Assembly: GCA_025200525.1 (NCBI GenBank)
Contig: CM045758.1
Coordinates: 171,010,101-171,074,100 of the forward strand
DNA length: 64,000 nt
Origin: Camellia lanceoleosa
Lineage: Eukaryota > Streptophyta > Magnoliopsida > Ericales > Theaceae
Direction: 5' to 3'
Position 1 is the first letter of the stretch. Every line of letters begins with the position of its first letter. The notes under the pieces are model-generated. The model did not search any database and was not told the origin of the DNA. It worked only from the letters and a program-made list of their open reading frames with translations. This document shows, in pieces, positions 36,658-47,601 of this stretch. The position numbers and the translations under genes are program-made.

Positions 36658-36857
36658 AGTTTTAAAATTTAGATTTTTGTTTCACTAAATATAGGAATCA
36701 ATTCACATCTTCTATAGATTATTTATTTTGACTTCAATAATTAAAAAATATTTTATTGGCTAGCTTTTATTCCCTTATAATGTGATTGATAATCCATTTT
36801 AAGAACATGCTTCTCCAACCAAATATTGTATATATATATATATTGATAATATATATC

Positions 36858-37627
36858 TGTTGGCTTTTTGGCTTTTCGAAGGGTATATTTGTAAATGCGA
36901 GCGTGCCAGCAAGGATCAATCAGTCCTTACAGAAATTATAATAGCCAATCAACTATCAGGCGACTATGTTTTAGTTCTTTCAGCCTCAATGAAGAGGATT
37001 TTTACTGGTGGCTTGACTTTAGGAGAAATTAGGAGAAATTAAGAGAAATAACAATTATTATGAAGAACAATTGAAGTATTTCATTAACATAAATACTTAC
37101 AATAGTCCAAACTCAGCCTCGAGGAGGTTTACAGCAACAGTCTACTTGAATCTACTTGAAACTACTCCTATGAATTGAAGTACAATGCGGTATTTAAAGA
37201 ACAGTATTTAAAGTCGGAAAGGTAAAAGCGGAAAGGAAAAATATGAAGTAAAAGCGGTTTATATGATCTGAGTCAGGGCTCTTTTAGGAACTTCCTTGCT
37301 ATTTATACTTGTTAGAGATGACCTTGAATGCGTACTTGAACCGTCAAGCTGCTCCTCCATGATCGTGATCATGTTACCTTAGAAATAGTTCCACTATGCC
37401 ATCACTTGCGATTGGACTTCCTCCTGTTTTGAATTTGAATATAGGTAACCGTTGAAGCCACGTCACCTTGTATCTCATTCACGATCTAGTGCTACTCGGA
37501 CCACTTGAGAACCAATATTTATTGCCACTTGTATGATTGAGATTTAAGATTAAAATCATCTTCCACTAATACCCTCATTACTTGCGTGTCGAATTGTAAT
37601 TGGCTTTTACAAAATATGTAGCCAACA
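36858..37627 (-). repeat. 3' LTR of Tat element
   Basis: 770 bp. Nearly identical to the other LTR over plus-strand bases 36858-37180 (one substitution noticed), then about twenty small differences to its end. Confidence 0.93.
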
Positions 37628-37645
37628 TTACCCCGCACTAATATA
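37628..37645 (-). promoter_or_regulatory. Polypurine tract of Tat element
   Basis: On the minus strand TTAGTGCGGGGTAA runs directly into TGTTGGC. This is the expected second-strand primer site, with one C inside the G run. Confidence 0.65.
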
Positions 37646-37804
37646 CCCAATACTTGGAAATATTAGTGAATCAAAAACTTTTCCTCGCTTTTTGGAGCGT
37701 GCATAGAATCTATTTTCAGAAACACAACCGTCACCTATTTTGGTGATCATTTGCATTAACTCTTAACTTTTTGGGCGTTCCAATACCTTGACATTGAGCG
37801 GATT

Positions 37805-39199
37805 ATGACTCAATCACCTTCTCACTCTAATGATCGAGTATACGAAGAGCCATTGAGTAATGCTGTTTCCCCTCGAAAGAATCTCCACGCATTTATTAGC
37901 CACCTTTACCCGCCTTTCTATATTCAGGTCATGGAGGCTTTCGTAGATTATCAACCTTTGGACTACGAACACATTGCCCTCAATCCTTCGGTTTACAAAC
38001 TCGTTGATACAAGAAGTTCTTCCTCTAAATTCCCCTCGCACTTTGAACAAACAACTTTCAAGCCTTTGCTTCAACAAATTGCAAATATGGAATTGGGAAA
38101 CTCTTCTTCACAAACTTCTGCTTGGGATGAAGCTACAACTTCTTCATCTACTGGGTGACGAAGTGCACTGAGTCACAGGACTTGAGGAGCGGATCAATCA
38201 TCATTTTATTGAGTTCGACCCTTAGATTTTCCTTCCTCGCTCGAAGCTCGGTGGTTTATCCTTATGTGCCCATCGACTTTCGGCGATTTAGAGGAGAATT
38301 TGCTTGTAGCTTGGTATACATCCTCCATGCCCACAGAGTAATGCACCAGGTGTTTGGAAAGCACAAGGATATACCCCTTCATTTTTAGCCAAGAAAGCCT
38401 GATTTGCTCTTGGTGGCTTGACTATATTAATGCCTTTGTTCCTCCCATCCCTGTGTCATCTCCCCCAACCGAAGCAACCACTTCTTCTTCTCCATCTTCT
38501 GGAATGGAAGCATCCACACCTTCTCTTTTTCCTGAAGAAGAACCATCTACTCCTTCTCCTCCTCCCACCCTTTCTTGGATAGAGAAATTAAAGCTTGCTC
38601 TTCCAATGGACAAAACCTTCCCTCCTTACAAACCTCCATCATCTCCAACCCCATTTGAGCGGAAAGAAGCCCAACTTCTGCTCGCAGCTTTTTCTCACCT
38701 ACCCTTTAATGTTCTTGAGGATGACATTCCTCTTAAGAACTTCCGATGGGCTTGTGATATTCTGACTAGGGGCCATATCCTTAATCCTATCGCCCAAGCA
38801 GAACTTTACCTGTTCCTGGATCAACTTCCAGTACTCCTCCATTGGCATCGAAATTCCAAAGTCACCACTCAGTCTTTGGATCAACTTTCATCTCTTCGAA
38901 TTCATGCTCAATACGAAGCAGAAAACTTCATTGAAGACTTTGATGACTTCAAAAATAAGGATTCTGCGTATTGGGATGATTTAGTTATAGATGAGTTAGA
39001 ACAAAAATTGAGGAGGCTTCGAAGCAAAGGTGAAGAGTATGAAGTGAGAGCACATCAACTCATGCAACCAACTTTGGAAGAGATGGAAGACATAATAAAG
39101 AAAGAACAAATATTCATTGATCATTGTTGGACGAAATTCCATGATCTTGTAATTTATTCTATTCCTTATTTTTATGAGCTTGAATTTGTACCAAAATAA
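37805..39199 (+). pseudogene. Antisense extra ORF 1 of Tat element, broken
   Basis: Plus-strand open frames at 37805-38158, about 38155-38388 and 38354-39199 appear to be one gene in shifted frames. The last frame has a Ser/Pro/Thr-rich linker (EEEPSTPSPPPTLSW), then a helical C-terminal region with AFSHLPFNVLEDDIP, RWACDILTRGHILNPIAQ and a charged coiled-coil-prone end (ELEQKLRRLRSKGEEYEVRA). The piece around LPFNVLEDDIPLKNF resembles IPFEALQRPTIRNGF in antisense ORF 2, so the two may share a C-terminal module. Extra antisense ORFs in this position are known in Tat elements; the function of this one is unknown. There is no membrane segment or signal peptide. Confidence 0.6.
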
Positions 39200-40025
39200 G
39201 ATTACTTAATGCAATTGTCTTGGCTCTAATGAAAGCAAAGTCTTCTGTACTTGACATTGTTTGACTCTGTTTCCTTTTACTTTTAAAAGCCAACTTATAG
39301 CCTTAAATTAAATAATCTCACCCTTTGAATTTGGACTCACTTGTCTTTAATGAAACACTAAAAGAGACCAATATGTCTTTTTCCAACTTATGGAGTAAAA
39401 ATTGACAATTTTGGTCAATATTATCTATTAGTGCTTCGAATTTAACAACTTTACTTTTCAAAGCTAATTATAACCAATGCATGGTCATGGCTACTATAGT
39501 CAATCAATTTTAAGTTGACCACTTCTTGCTTCAAAAAGCAGCTTATACTGTCCTAATTTCAATGGACAGTCTTCTCTTGCAAAAAACCAATGATTGGTTT
39601 TGATGTTCTTTAAAGAATCCTAAATTTTGCTTTAAAGGTCATTACTTTCAATAATGTTCATTAAATAGGTCTTTAAACCTTTTGAAGCAGACCAATCTTA
39701 GCGTCTCCAAACATGGAGTATACTTGACCGGGATTACGTATTTGAAGCCATTTTACTTGATTTCTTGGAGCCAAGATTGGCTTCGAAGCCAAATATTGTT
39801 CTTCGAAGCTGACGTCAACATTTAGAATGTGTTCTTCCCCCCAAAACTATCAATATTGGAAGAGTCTCCTCATATTCACACTTTCAGTACATAACGCAAT
39901 ATATTTTTCAGACATAAAAATCTTTTAAAAGCCCCTTTGCTTTGTACTCTGAAATCACTTGCTCTTTTGGCGCACAAACCCTACCGATCTCCTGTTAAAC
40001 CCCTCTTCCTTACTACTCGCCATCA
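39200..40025 (+). other. Spacer between the two antisense genes; possible promoter of the second
   Basis: AT-rich, no open frame. Ends with the leader CTCTTCCTTACTACTCGCC just before the ATG at 40026. No clear TATA box is assigned. Confidence 0.4.
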
Positions 40026-43000
40026 ATGGATCCTTCCTCACTAAAAGTGCTTACTGGCGATCGTGTCAGTCCTACCATGGCTTTGAAGCGATGTATCGAT
40101 GAAGAAATCACCAAACTTTCATCTGGTGAGTCAAGCCACATAGATGGACGTCTTTTCGTGCCTCGTCATAGCAATAAACAGGAATACGTCCTTGGCCCTA
40201 TTTTTCGGGAAGCTCCTGCTCAACTCGCAGCCCTATATCCTCGCTTGGAGGACCATTTCCTTCTTTACGAAGAAGGGCTTGATTGGGGAAACTAGAGGGT
40301 GAATCGTCCTCACCGTTGCTAGCCGACAATGAGGACTGAATGGGAGGAATGGTATGACAGAGTTGTACCTGCGAGAGAAGATAACCTGCAAGAGCTCTGT
40401 ATCCTCGATGCCCTTCGTCTTTCCAGGTTCATCATTCCTGAGGACCCTTTCTTGATACCTGCTGCCTTATGTTTCTGGAATATGTCTTTTAATTTCTTCC
40501 AATTTCGGTGTGGCATGATAGCCCCCACCGTTCTTGATATTTGCCATCTCTTAGGGCTTTCCCCCCATGGTTCTCCATTTACTCCCAACTACCCAAACCT
40601 TCCAATTAAGTTTTCTCTTCCATCCTTAAGCTCCTCTTATAGTGACTTTGTAAAGTCTGAAAACAAAAGGAAGGTCCTGTGAAGGACAGAGAGCTATTTT
40701 CCTTCATTTTATATTGGTTATGCAAATTCCTCTTTTGCACCTCATCTCAGAGGATTATGCCTGAGTTTGCTCCTCTCGCGAAGGCACTCGTCTTGAAAAA
40801 ACATATAGCTCTTGCTCCTTATCTTTTAGGTCATGTCTACAGAGTCTGCTCCCAATTTTGTGAGAAACCTCTTGATGCTAACCAAGGAGGTCCCTTCTGG
40901 GTGCTTCAACTTTGGCTCTTCGCCTATTTCACTGACCTACATCCCAAATGTCTAAAATTCCTTGTTCAGGATCCTAGCACTTATGGGGAAAAGTATGCTA
41001 GGATTGCCCTTTACCCTGCTTCCTTCGCTTACTACTTTACCTTCTTTTATCAACTTCCCATTTCTCCATCTGCCTCTTTCTTCTGTCCTTTTGAAGCCAA
41101 CAAAGGACCAGCTTGGCTGCAAGCTTTCCTGGCTGATAAAGAATGCTCCACTTCTCCTCATAAAGACATGTGGGCCTCTATACTACTACCAAGGGAATTG
41201 TTCATTGGTAGTTTAAACCCTCGAGCCTACAAATGCATCTCTGAGGTGTACTGCCCTTCTCAATTTGCCAGACAATTTGGACTCACTCAAGGGATACGGT
41301 TCCTCTTTGTAGTCTTTCAAATGTTCATCTCATCAGAGATTTGAGAATATCCAAATCCAGACTAGAGACGGCAATTCTCAAACTACTGAAAGAGTTGAAT
41401 GAGTTCCAATTTGTCCCCTTTCTTCCATATGGCTCAGTCTTGAAAAGATTCCATAACTGGTGGACAGTCAATATGGAAGTGCGCCTATCTGAACATCCCC
41501 ATGACTTGCTGGTAGGATTGGGAGTGCCTTCGAAGGCTAAACCAACGACATCTAAGGACATTCCTCCTCTTCACGTGGCTGCCACGACTAATCCTACAAC
41601 TTCATCCCCTCCAACTAGAGTTACTAGAGCTGCTTCGAAGAAGGGTAAATATTTTCGGACTTCTCATTTTCTTTTGAATCTTTTGTTCCTTCCCTTTACA
41701 CTTTTGTTCTTTGGTGCAGGGCCCCCACACGAAGAATCTCCTGAGAGAGCTGAAACTTTAGTTGTTCTCAAAAAGAAACAACAACAACAAAAACAAAAAA
41801 GGAAGCTAGTCCTTCCTCCTGAGGAATCTGAATCTTTGGGAGAAGAAGAGGTTGAACAAGAGCCAGAAGTACCCTTGCAGAGAACAAAAGCAGTAATTGC
41901 CTCTCTTTACGACACAATTCATCCTTCTTTCGAAGCAACCACTATAGTAATAGAAAGCACTTACTTAAAACATCTGAAACTCAAATTGAAGAGAGGAGAT
42001 TGAAAAAGAACCATTAGCATCAACGCCAAGGAGGAAGAAAGAAAGATGATTTACTGCTGGCGACTTGGTGGTGGAAGATCCGATCCATGAAGCCGCTGCC
42101 AAAGCAGTAGAACAGAACATTCTAAAGCAATAATCGTTTTGAGAGGTGAGAAGAAAGCAGCGACAGATTTACGAGAGACGAAGGCTGCTTCTTGAGGTTT
42201 TACAAAGAGAAACTGCTCGAAGACAACAAATTGTCGAACATTATTCTCTTCGTAGCTCTCCCATCAATATCAACACTTTCGAAACAAGTAATTTCTTTCA
42301 TACTTCTGCTGTTTTTCTTTCGTCAGCTTTAAGTATTTGAAGTTTGACATTTGCTTTATATTTCTTCCTTCTGCAGTAACAACCACTACGCTTATCTTTC
42401 CAATGGGGCCTCTTCAAGTTTCAGTTAAAGTTGACCAGATGCAAAACGTGAAGACTATTCAAATACAACTTCCCAAGCCTAGGCTTCCTGTACCTTCCTT
42501 GAGTCCCAACATTCCTGCATCTCTTCTTCTTGGCCTAGAACCCTATCTTCCCTTCCTGACTTTCAATCTATCTCAGTCCGTTCCTTCTTCGAACCTTGCC
42601 CTTCTTTCTTCCAAGGATATTCCAAATTTACTCCAATCCGATGTGATTGATTCTTCCTGAGAGTCTTGGTAGTTCCCCAATTCATGGTTCACTACCTATG
42701 CCTATTTCAGCCCCTCACTTGATTCATTGGTGGCTAAGACTATAGAAAGCCGCCAAAGACGCTCCATCCATTTCTCCCATCCCTATGACCCTCTGTGTCT
42801 TCCACCACAGTACTTTCTATGCCCTTCATGTCTAGGGATGAAGTAGACATCTTCGAAGGAAGACTTGCTAGTCTTTTCGACGTACCTTCTACATCTCCAA
42901 TATTTAGTGCTGAAGCTGAGCCATTAGTCTTGGCTGACTCCTTGCTGGAGATTTTTGAGAATTCTTCCTCCAGCAACAAACCTTCTGTGCCTTCAATAGA

Positions 43001-43439
43001 CATAGACACATGTCTAGAACTGCTAAATTCCTTTTCGAGGATTCCCTTTGAGGCTCTACAAAGGCCTACTATCAGAAATGGGTTCCTTCAGTGTTGTAAC
43101 ATTCTTTGGCGATCGCTTTGAATATTTCAAGTCATCTATCTCGGTGACCACCATCGATTTTACCTCAACATTTGTCAAGTTGCTAAGGTTGCGGATGAGA
43201 AACTAACTAGGGACGAGTTTTGTTTCTCAAGTGCATCCGAAATGTCGAACTCAAGGAACAACATTCCTCTGCTTCCAAGTTTGAATCCAAGCGCTAGAAA
43301 AAAGGCCCAACTAAAGGAGGAATTAGTTGCAATAAGCAAGACCTTGGGTCGAATCGACACCAAATTGCAGATCACTAACCAAGAATTGGTGATCGTAAAA
43401 GGACATGGCTACAACCATCAAACTGTTCCCATCACTTAG
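40026..43439 (+). pseudogene. Antisense extra ORF 2: plant mobile domain (PMD)-like gene with introns, broken
   Basis: PMD proteins include Arabidopsis MAIN and MAIL1 and many transposon genes. From MDPSSLKVLTG the plus strand gives, with two in-frame stops near 40293-40322, the PMD-like block NFFQFRCGMIAPTVLDICHL then LLGLSPHGSPF (40490-40580), LYWLCKFLFCTSSQRIMPEF (40710-40770), and HNWWTVNMEVRLSEHPHDLL (41450-41510). A Lys/Glu/Pro-rich middle follows, and the C-terminus has FSRIPFEALQ and a Lys/Glu/Leu-rich, coiled-coil-prone end from about 43276 to 43439. Two apparent introns have GT...AG borders: 41645-41719 and 42298-42376. A frameshift lies near 40665-40690, with further breaks near 41340, 42003-42145 and 42660. 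A related functional copy may exist elsewhere. Confidence 0.65.
41645..41719 (+). other. Apparent spliceosomal intron in antisense PMD-like gene
   Basis: 75 bp, GTAAATATTTTCGG... to ...TTCTTTGGTGCAG, T-rich. Removing it joins a Lys-Lys-Gly end to a Pro-Pro-His-Glu-Glu start in frame. It is on the strand opposite to gag-pol. Confidence 0.6.
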
Positions 43440-43704
43440 CAATAGGAAATCATTTGTACAAAAACAATTAAGACATTGTAATGATTTACGGGCCAATCTA
43501 TGGCATAATGTATTTAATTCTTTATAAAAGAACAAATTTTGTCCATCCTTTGAGTAGTCTCATGTTTTTGTATTTGATGTTTATTCTATTCCTTGTGTTT
43601 CCCAAATGGTTGGAAAATAAGGCTTCAAATATCTTCCATTAATCTTTTTGGGGTGTACATAGCCATTCAAATTTCTTAAATGGTATGCCCCAAAAGGCAA
43701 AACT

Positions 43705-44666
43705 CTATGAACTTGATATGGTCCTTCGGTTAGGTGACCATTTGCCAAACTTATGGCTTTTAATCCCTATTGGGAGTATTGTTTTCCATACCAAATCACC
43801 TTCATCAAAGCCAATATGCTTGACTTTCTTGTTATAATTCTTGGCTGCTTTCTTCTTTTGAAAAAGAATGCTATTTAACGCCAAAATCCTTGCTTCATCT
43901 ATGTCTTCTAATTCCAAGCACATGCTTTGATAATATTGCTCAGATTCTAATTGATCTTGACATCTTACCCTCAGAGATTTAACATTAATTTCCACAGGTA
44001 ACACTGCATTATGCCCGTATACTAAGGCATAAGGGGTGACTCCTGTGCTTGACCTTGGGGAAGTTCTGTAAGCCCATAAAACATCCAACAATAGGTTATG
44101 CCAATCCCTAGGATTATCTTCCACCATCTTTTGTATTCCTTTTTTCAAGGATTTATTGGATGATTCAGCTTGACCATTGGCCTGTGCATAATAGGGAGTA
44201 GAATTAATAAGGCTAATCCCAAACTCTGCCACAAAGGATTTCACCATTTTCCCATCAAACACAGTTCCATTATCAACTGTTATGGTTTGTGGAATGCCAA
44301 ACCTATGGATCAAATCTTTAATGAACCTAATGACCTCTGCGATCTCTGACCTTATATGGCTTGGCCGACCCATTTAGTGAAGTAGTCGGCCACTAGAATG
44401 AAACAATGATGTTTGAAGAAGGTGGGAATTTTACCTATCATGTCCATGGCCCATCCTCTGAATGGCCAAGGCTTCACTACTGCATGTAGGTCAGTTATGG
44501 GCACATGTCTTATTGTGCCATGTTTTTGGCATGCCTGACAACCCTTTGCATATTCTATGCAATCTTTAAGAATGGTTGGCCAATAATAGGAATGCCTTCG
44601 AAGCAACCATCTCATCTTTACACCAGGCTGATGAGCACCACAAATGCCTTCGTGAACCTCAGCCAT
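43705..44666 (-). pseudogene. Integrase of Tat element, frame-broken
   Basis: Integrase inserts the cDNA. The zinc-binding part reads GAHQPGVKMRWLLRRHSYYW then CIEYAKGCQACQKHG (H-H-C-C) in 44352-44666. The core keeps the catalytic acid candidates: D in GWAMDMIGKI, D in ITVDNGTVF and E in YAQANGQAESSNKSLKK. A frame change at 44352-44373 separates the two parts. The C-terminal domain continues to about 43705 without a recognised chromodomain, as expected for Tat. Confidence 0.9.
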
Positions 44667-45120
44667 AGTACATTAATGCTTCTTTTGGACCTAAACACTC
44701 CAATAATAAGCCATCTCCTCCCCTTTTGTATAGAGCATTATCATATACCATGTATTGCATAGACTGCAATTTGATTTTTCTGCTGGCTTTTGAAGATGGA
44801 CCAGCCAAGTACTGCATTATTGGATGCCTCAAATCCTGTTCTTGTGAGTCATTATGATTGACTTCCAAGATCACATTCCTTTTATTCAAAGGTTGTATTA
44901 ATCTCTGATATGTTGTTTGGCTTATATCCCTTTGGGTATTATCCCTTCTCTTGAAGTTCGAAGCTTTTTGAGCCACATCATTAGCTCTACTGTTCAAGAA
45001 TCTTGGAACATAGGTTACATTTGCTATTTGAAACTGAGAAAGCAGATGTAATGCAACAACATAATATGGTAGGATGCTTATGCTTTGACACTTAAAAATC
45101 CCTTTTACTTGGTTAACCAC
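44659..45120 (-). pseudogene. End of second RNase H and linker to integrase
   Basis: Continues the archaeal-like RNase H (VNQVKGIFKCQSI, LPYYVVALHLLSQF, YVPRFLNSRANDVAQKA) and the tether into integrase (YDNALYKRGGDGLLLECLGP). A stop at about 45121 separates it from the upstream frame, and another frame break near 44660 separates it from integrase. Confidence 0.8.
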
Positions 45121-45123
45121 TAA

Positions 45124-46788
45124 TTAAGAGTCCCCAAATACGTCAACTGCATGTACTTGTAACCCAATAAGGATTTCTAGTCCTACTATTAAGGCTTCAT
45201 ATTCAGCTTGATTATTGGAACAGCTAGCTTCATCCACTCTGAAACCATGTGTGGTTTCTACCCCTTGTGGAGACTTAATCACAATACCAATTCCAACTAA
45301 TCCATTGGCTTTCGATCCATCGAACCACATTTGCCATGGTTCAACACTAGCCATACCAAGTTCCATTACCTCTTGGTTCTCTGTTTGAGATGGATGATCT
45401 GCCAGAAAATTGGCTAATACTTGCCCTTTTACTGCCCTTTGAGGGACATATTCTAAATGAAATTCCGATAAGGCTAATATCCATTTGCCAATTCTTCCCC
45501 TCAACATAGGTCTAGATAACATGTATTTAACCAAATCTGTGGTTGCAATTACCAAGACAGTTGTAGGTAAAAGATAATATCTTAATTTCATTGCAGCAAA
45601 ATACAAAGCAAGACACAGCTTTTCAACAGCTGAATATTTACATTCACAAGAATTTAAAAACCTACTAAGGTAATAAATAGCTTGTTCCTTGCCTTCTTCA
45701 TTGTCTTGGGCCAAGAAAGCTCCCAATGAATCTTCTGTTGCCGCTATGTATAACTTCAAAGGCTTATTTCGTTTTGGTGGCATCAGTACTGGAGGATTGG
45801 CCAAGTAGGCTTTGATACCTTCGAAAGCAGTTTGATGCTCTGCTGTCCACACAAATTCCTCTTCATCTTTCAGCCTTAACAAGGAAGAAAACACTTTAGT
45901 TTTCCCTGCAGTGTTAGAAATAAACCTTCGAAGAAAGTTAACCTGCCCAAGGAACCTTTGTAATTCTTTCTTACTTGATAGAGGCCTAGCTTCAATGATG
46001 GCTTTGGCTTTATTCTGATCAATCTGTATTCCTTTCTTATGCACTACATAACCCAAGAAATTTCCAGATGACACACCAAAAGCACATTTAAGAGGGTTGA
46101 GTTTCAACTTGAACTTCCTCATTCTTTCAAAAGCTGCTTCTAAATGAAGCAAGTGCTTCTCCATGGACTGGGATTTTACCACGATGTCATCAATATAACA
46201 TTCTAGATACCCTCCACTAAGGTCATGAAAGATGGTGTTCATAACCCTCGTCGTAGCTCGGCATTCTTGGACCAAATGGCATCTTAACCCATTCGAAGGT
46301 GCCAATATTACCAGGACATCTGAATGCTGTCTTGTGGATGTCTTCCTCTGCACTGCATATTTGATTATAACCAGAGTGGCCATCCATCATTGACAAAACT
46401 TGATGCCTATTTGAGCGTCCACCAACAGATCCACTATAGGCATAGGGTATTCATCTTTAGGAGTTGCTAGATTTAAGTTCCTGAAATCGATACATACCCT
46501 CATTTTGCCATTTTTCTTAACTACAGGCACAATATTAGATAGCCATTCAACATACCTGGCTGTCCTAATAAAGTCTGCCTTAAGTAGTCTAGGAATTTTT
46601 TCCTTGACCTTCTGAATTACATCTGGACTCATCCTTCTTGGTTTCTGTTTGTATGGCTTGAAATTAGGCTTCAAAGGGAGCCTATGTTCCACCAATGATC
46701 TATCCAATCCTGGTAGTTCATTATAGGACCATGCAAAACAATCTTTGTATTTCTTTAAAACAACCAACAACTGGTCTCTGTCCAGCAT
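45124..46788 (-). pseudogene. Reverse transcriptase, RNase H and start of archaeal-like RNase H (Tat pol), broken
   Basis: Copies element RNA into DNA and removes the RNA strand. The first frame (46387-46788) has the N-terminal fingers (DFIRTARYVEWLSNIVPVVK, MRVCIDFRNLNLATPKDEYP). After a frame break at 46383-46387, where the next motif block is scrambled, the active site ECYIDDIVVKS appears (about 46170-46200), then LNPLKCAFGVSSGNFLGYVV and FLGQVNFLRRFI. RNase H follows with LKLYIAATEDSLGAFLAQDN and YSAVEKLCLALYFAA. The second RNase H begins MWFDGSKANGLVGIGIVIKS and has SCSNNQAEYEALIVGLEI and VFGDS. The double RNase H assigns the element to Tat. Confidence 0.92.
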
Positions 46789-47601
46789 TCAAGCAGTACT
46801 TATATAAGTGGGTCAGCCGCAGAACCTTCCCTAAATTCACTTCTTCTAAGGGTCTGCGTCGAGAATTCATTGAAGCTTCCTCTTTGGTTTCTTCAACCTT
46901 TGAAGCAATCTTTTCACCTTGTTACGCCTCTAGGTTCTCTATTTTGACATCTCTGCCTTCTTCCTCATAGACAAAATCATCCATAAGGCGTCTTCTTCTT
47001 GTATTTCTGGACTTTTGTTTCAATGTCCAATGCACAATATTTCCCAAAGGTCAATCTTGACTGTTGTTGTTCTTGTTCTGACCAATTATCATGGCTTCTC
47101 TCTCTTGTTTCGTACATACGGACTATTGCTTTTACATCCAATGATGAGAATTTAATCAAAGCCAATGAATTGGCTTCTCGTTCTTCACTTCTTTGCCTAC
47201 AACCAGGCATCGTTGTCATCTTTTACGATAACCTCTTCATCAGCACTTTCTTGGACTAAGTGCTTCAGATGGGTAACTTCCTCATCAGCCGTCACTTGGT
47301 GAGCCATCGACTTTCTCAATATCTTTGAGTGGAGTTACCCTTCAATATATAGTTTGGCCTCTGCAAAGTCTTGCCGAGCTATGAAAGGTTGAGGATCTGC
47401 ATCAATCTCCTCTGTCTCTCCATTGCCCGAGCCATCATGATCTTACGATGCAAAGAGGAAGGTACACACTTGTTGGTGTGAATCCGGTCCCTTCAAGTAA
47501 GGCATTATATTTAGCATTCTTTGTCGATCACGAAGAATCTTGTCATACAATCCTGGTTCCCACACTCAAATTAATAGGCGAGAATACCTTGGGCCATTTG
47601 C

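Larger units (their letters stand above)
33421..36857. repeat. AT-rich reiterated units, partly Helitron-like, with nested insertions
   Basis: Three or more diverged copies of a unit bearing TTTTTCTAGAATTC (33466, 34012, 35975), ATTGAATCATTAAAAAAAA, CTTGATTTACACATTTC and AAGTTAATTAATCCATTTA. With the solo LTR at 34115 removed, spacing is about 546 and 331 bp. No protein is seen. A (TAA)n run lies at 34260-34288. Confidence 0.6.

Noticed and set aside
36119..36672. Overlapping Gly-, Lys- and Pro-rich frames up to 133 codons
   Set aside because: Low-complexity CT-rich and CCGCC-rich DNA open in several frames on both strands; no single frame has coding character.
43705..44373. Chromodomain at the integrase C-terminus
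   Set aside because: No chromodomain motif could be read; the Tat lineage is not expected to have one.
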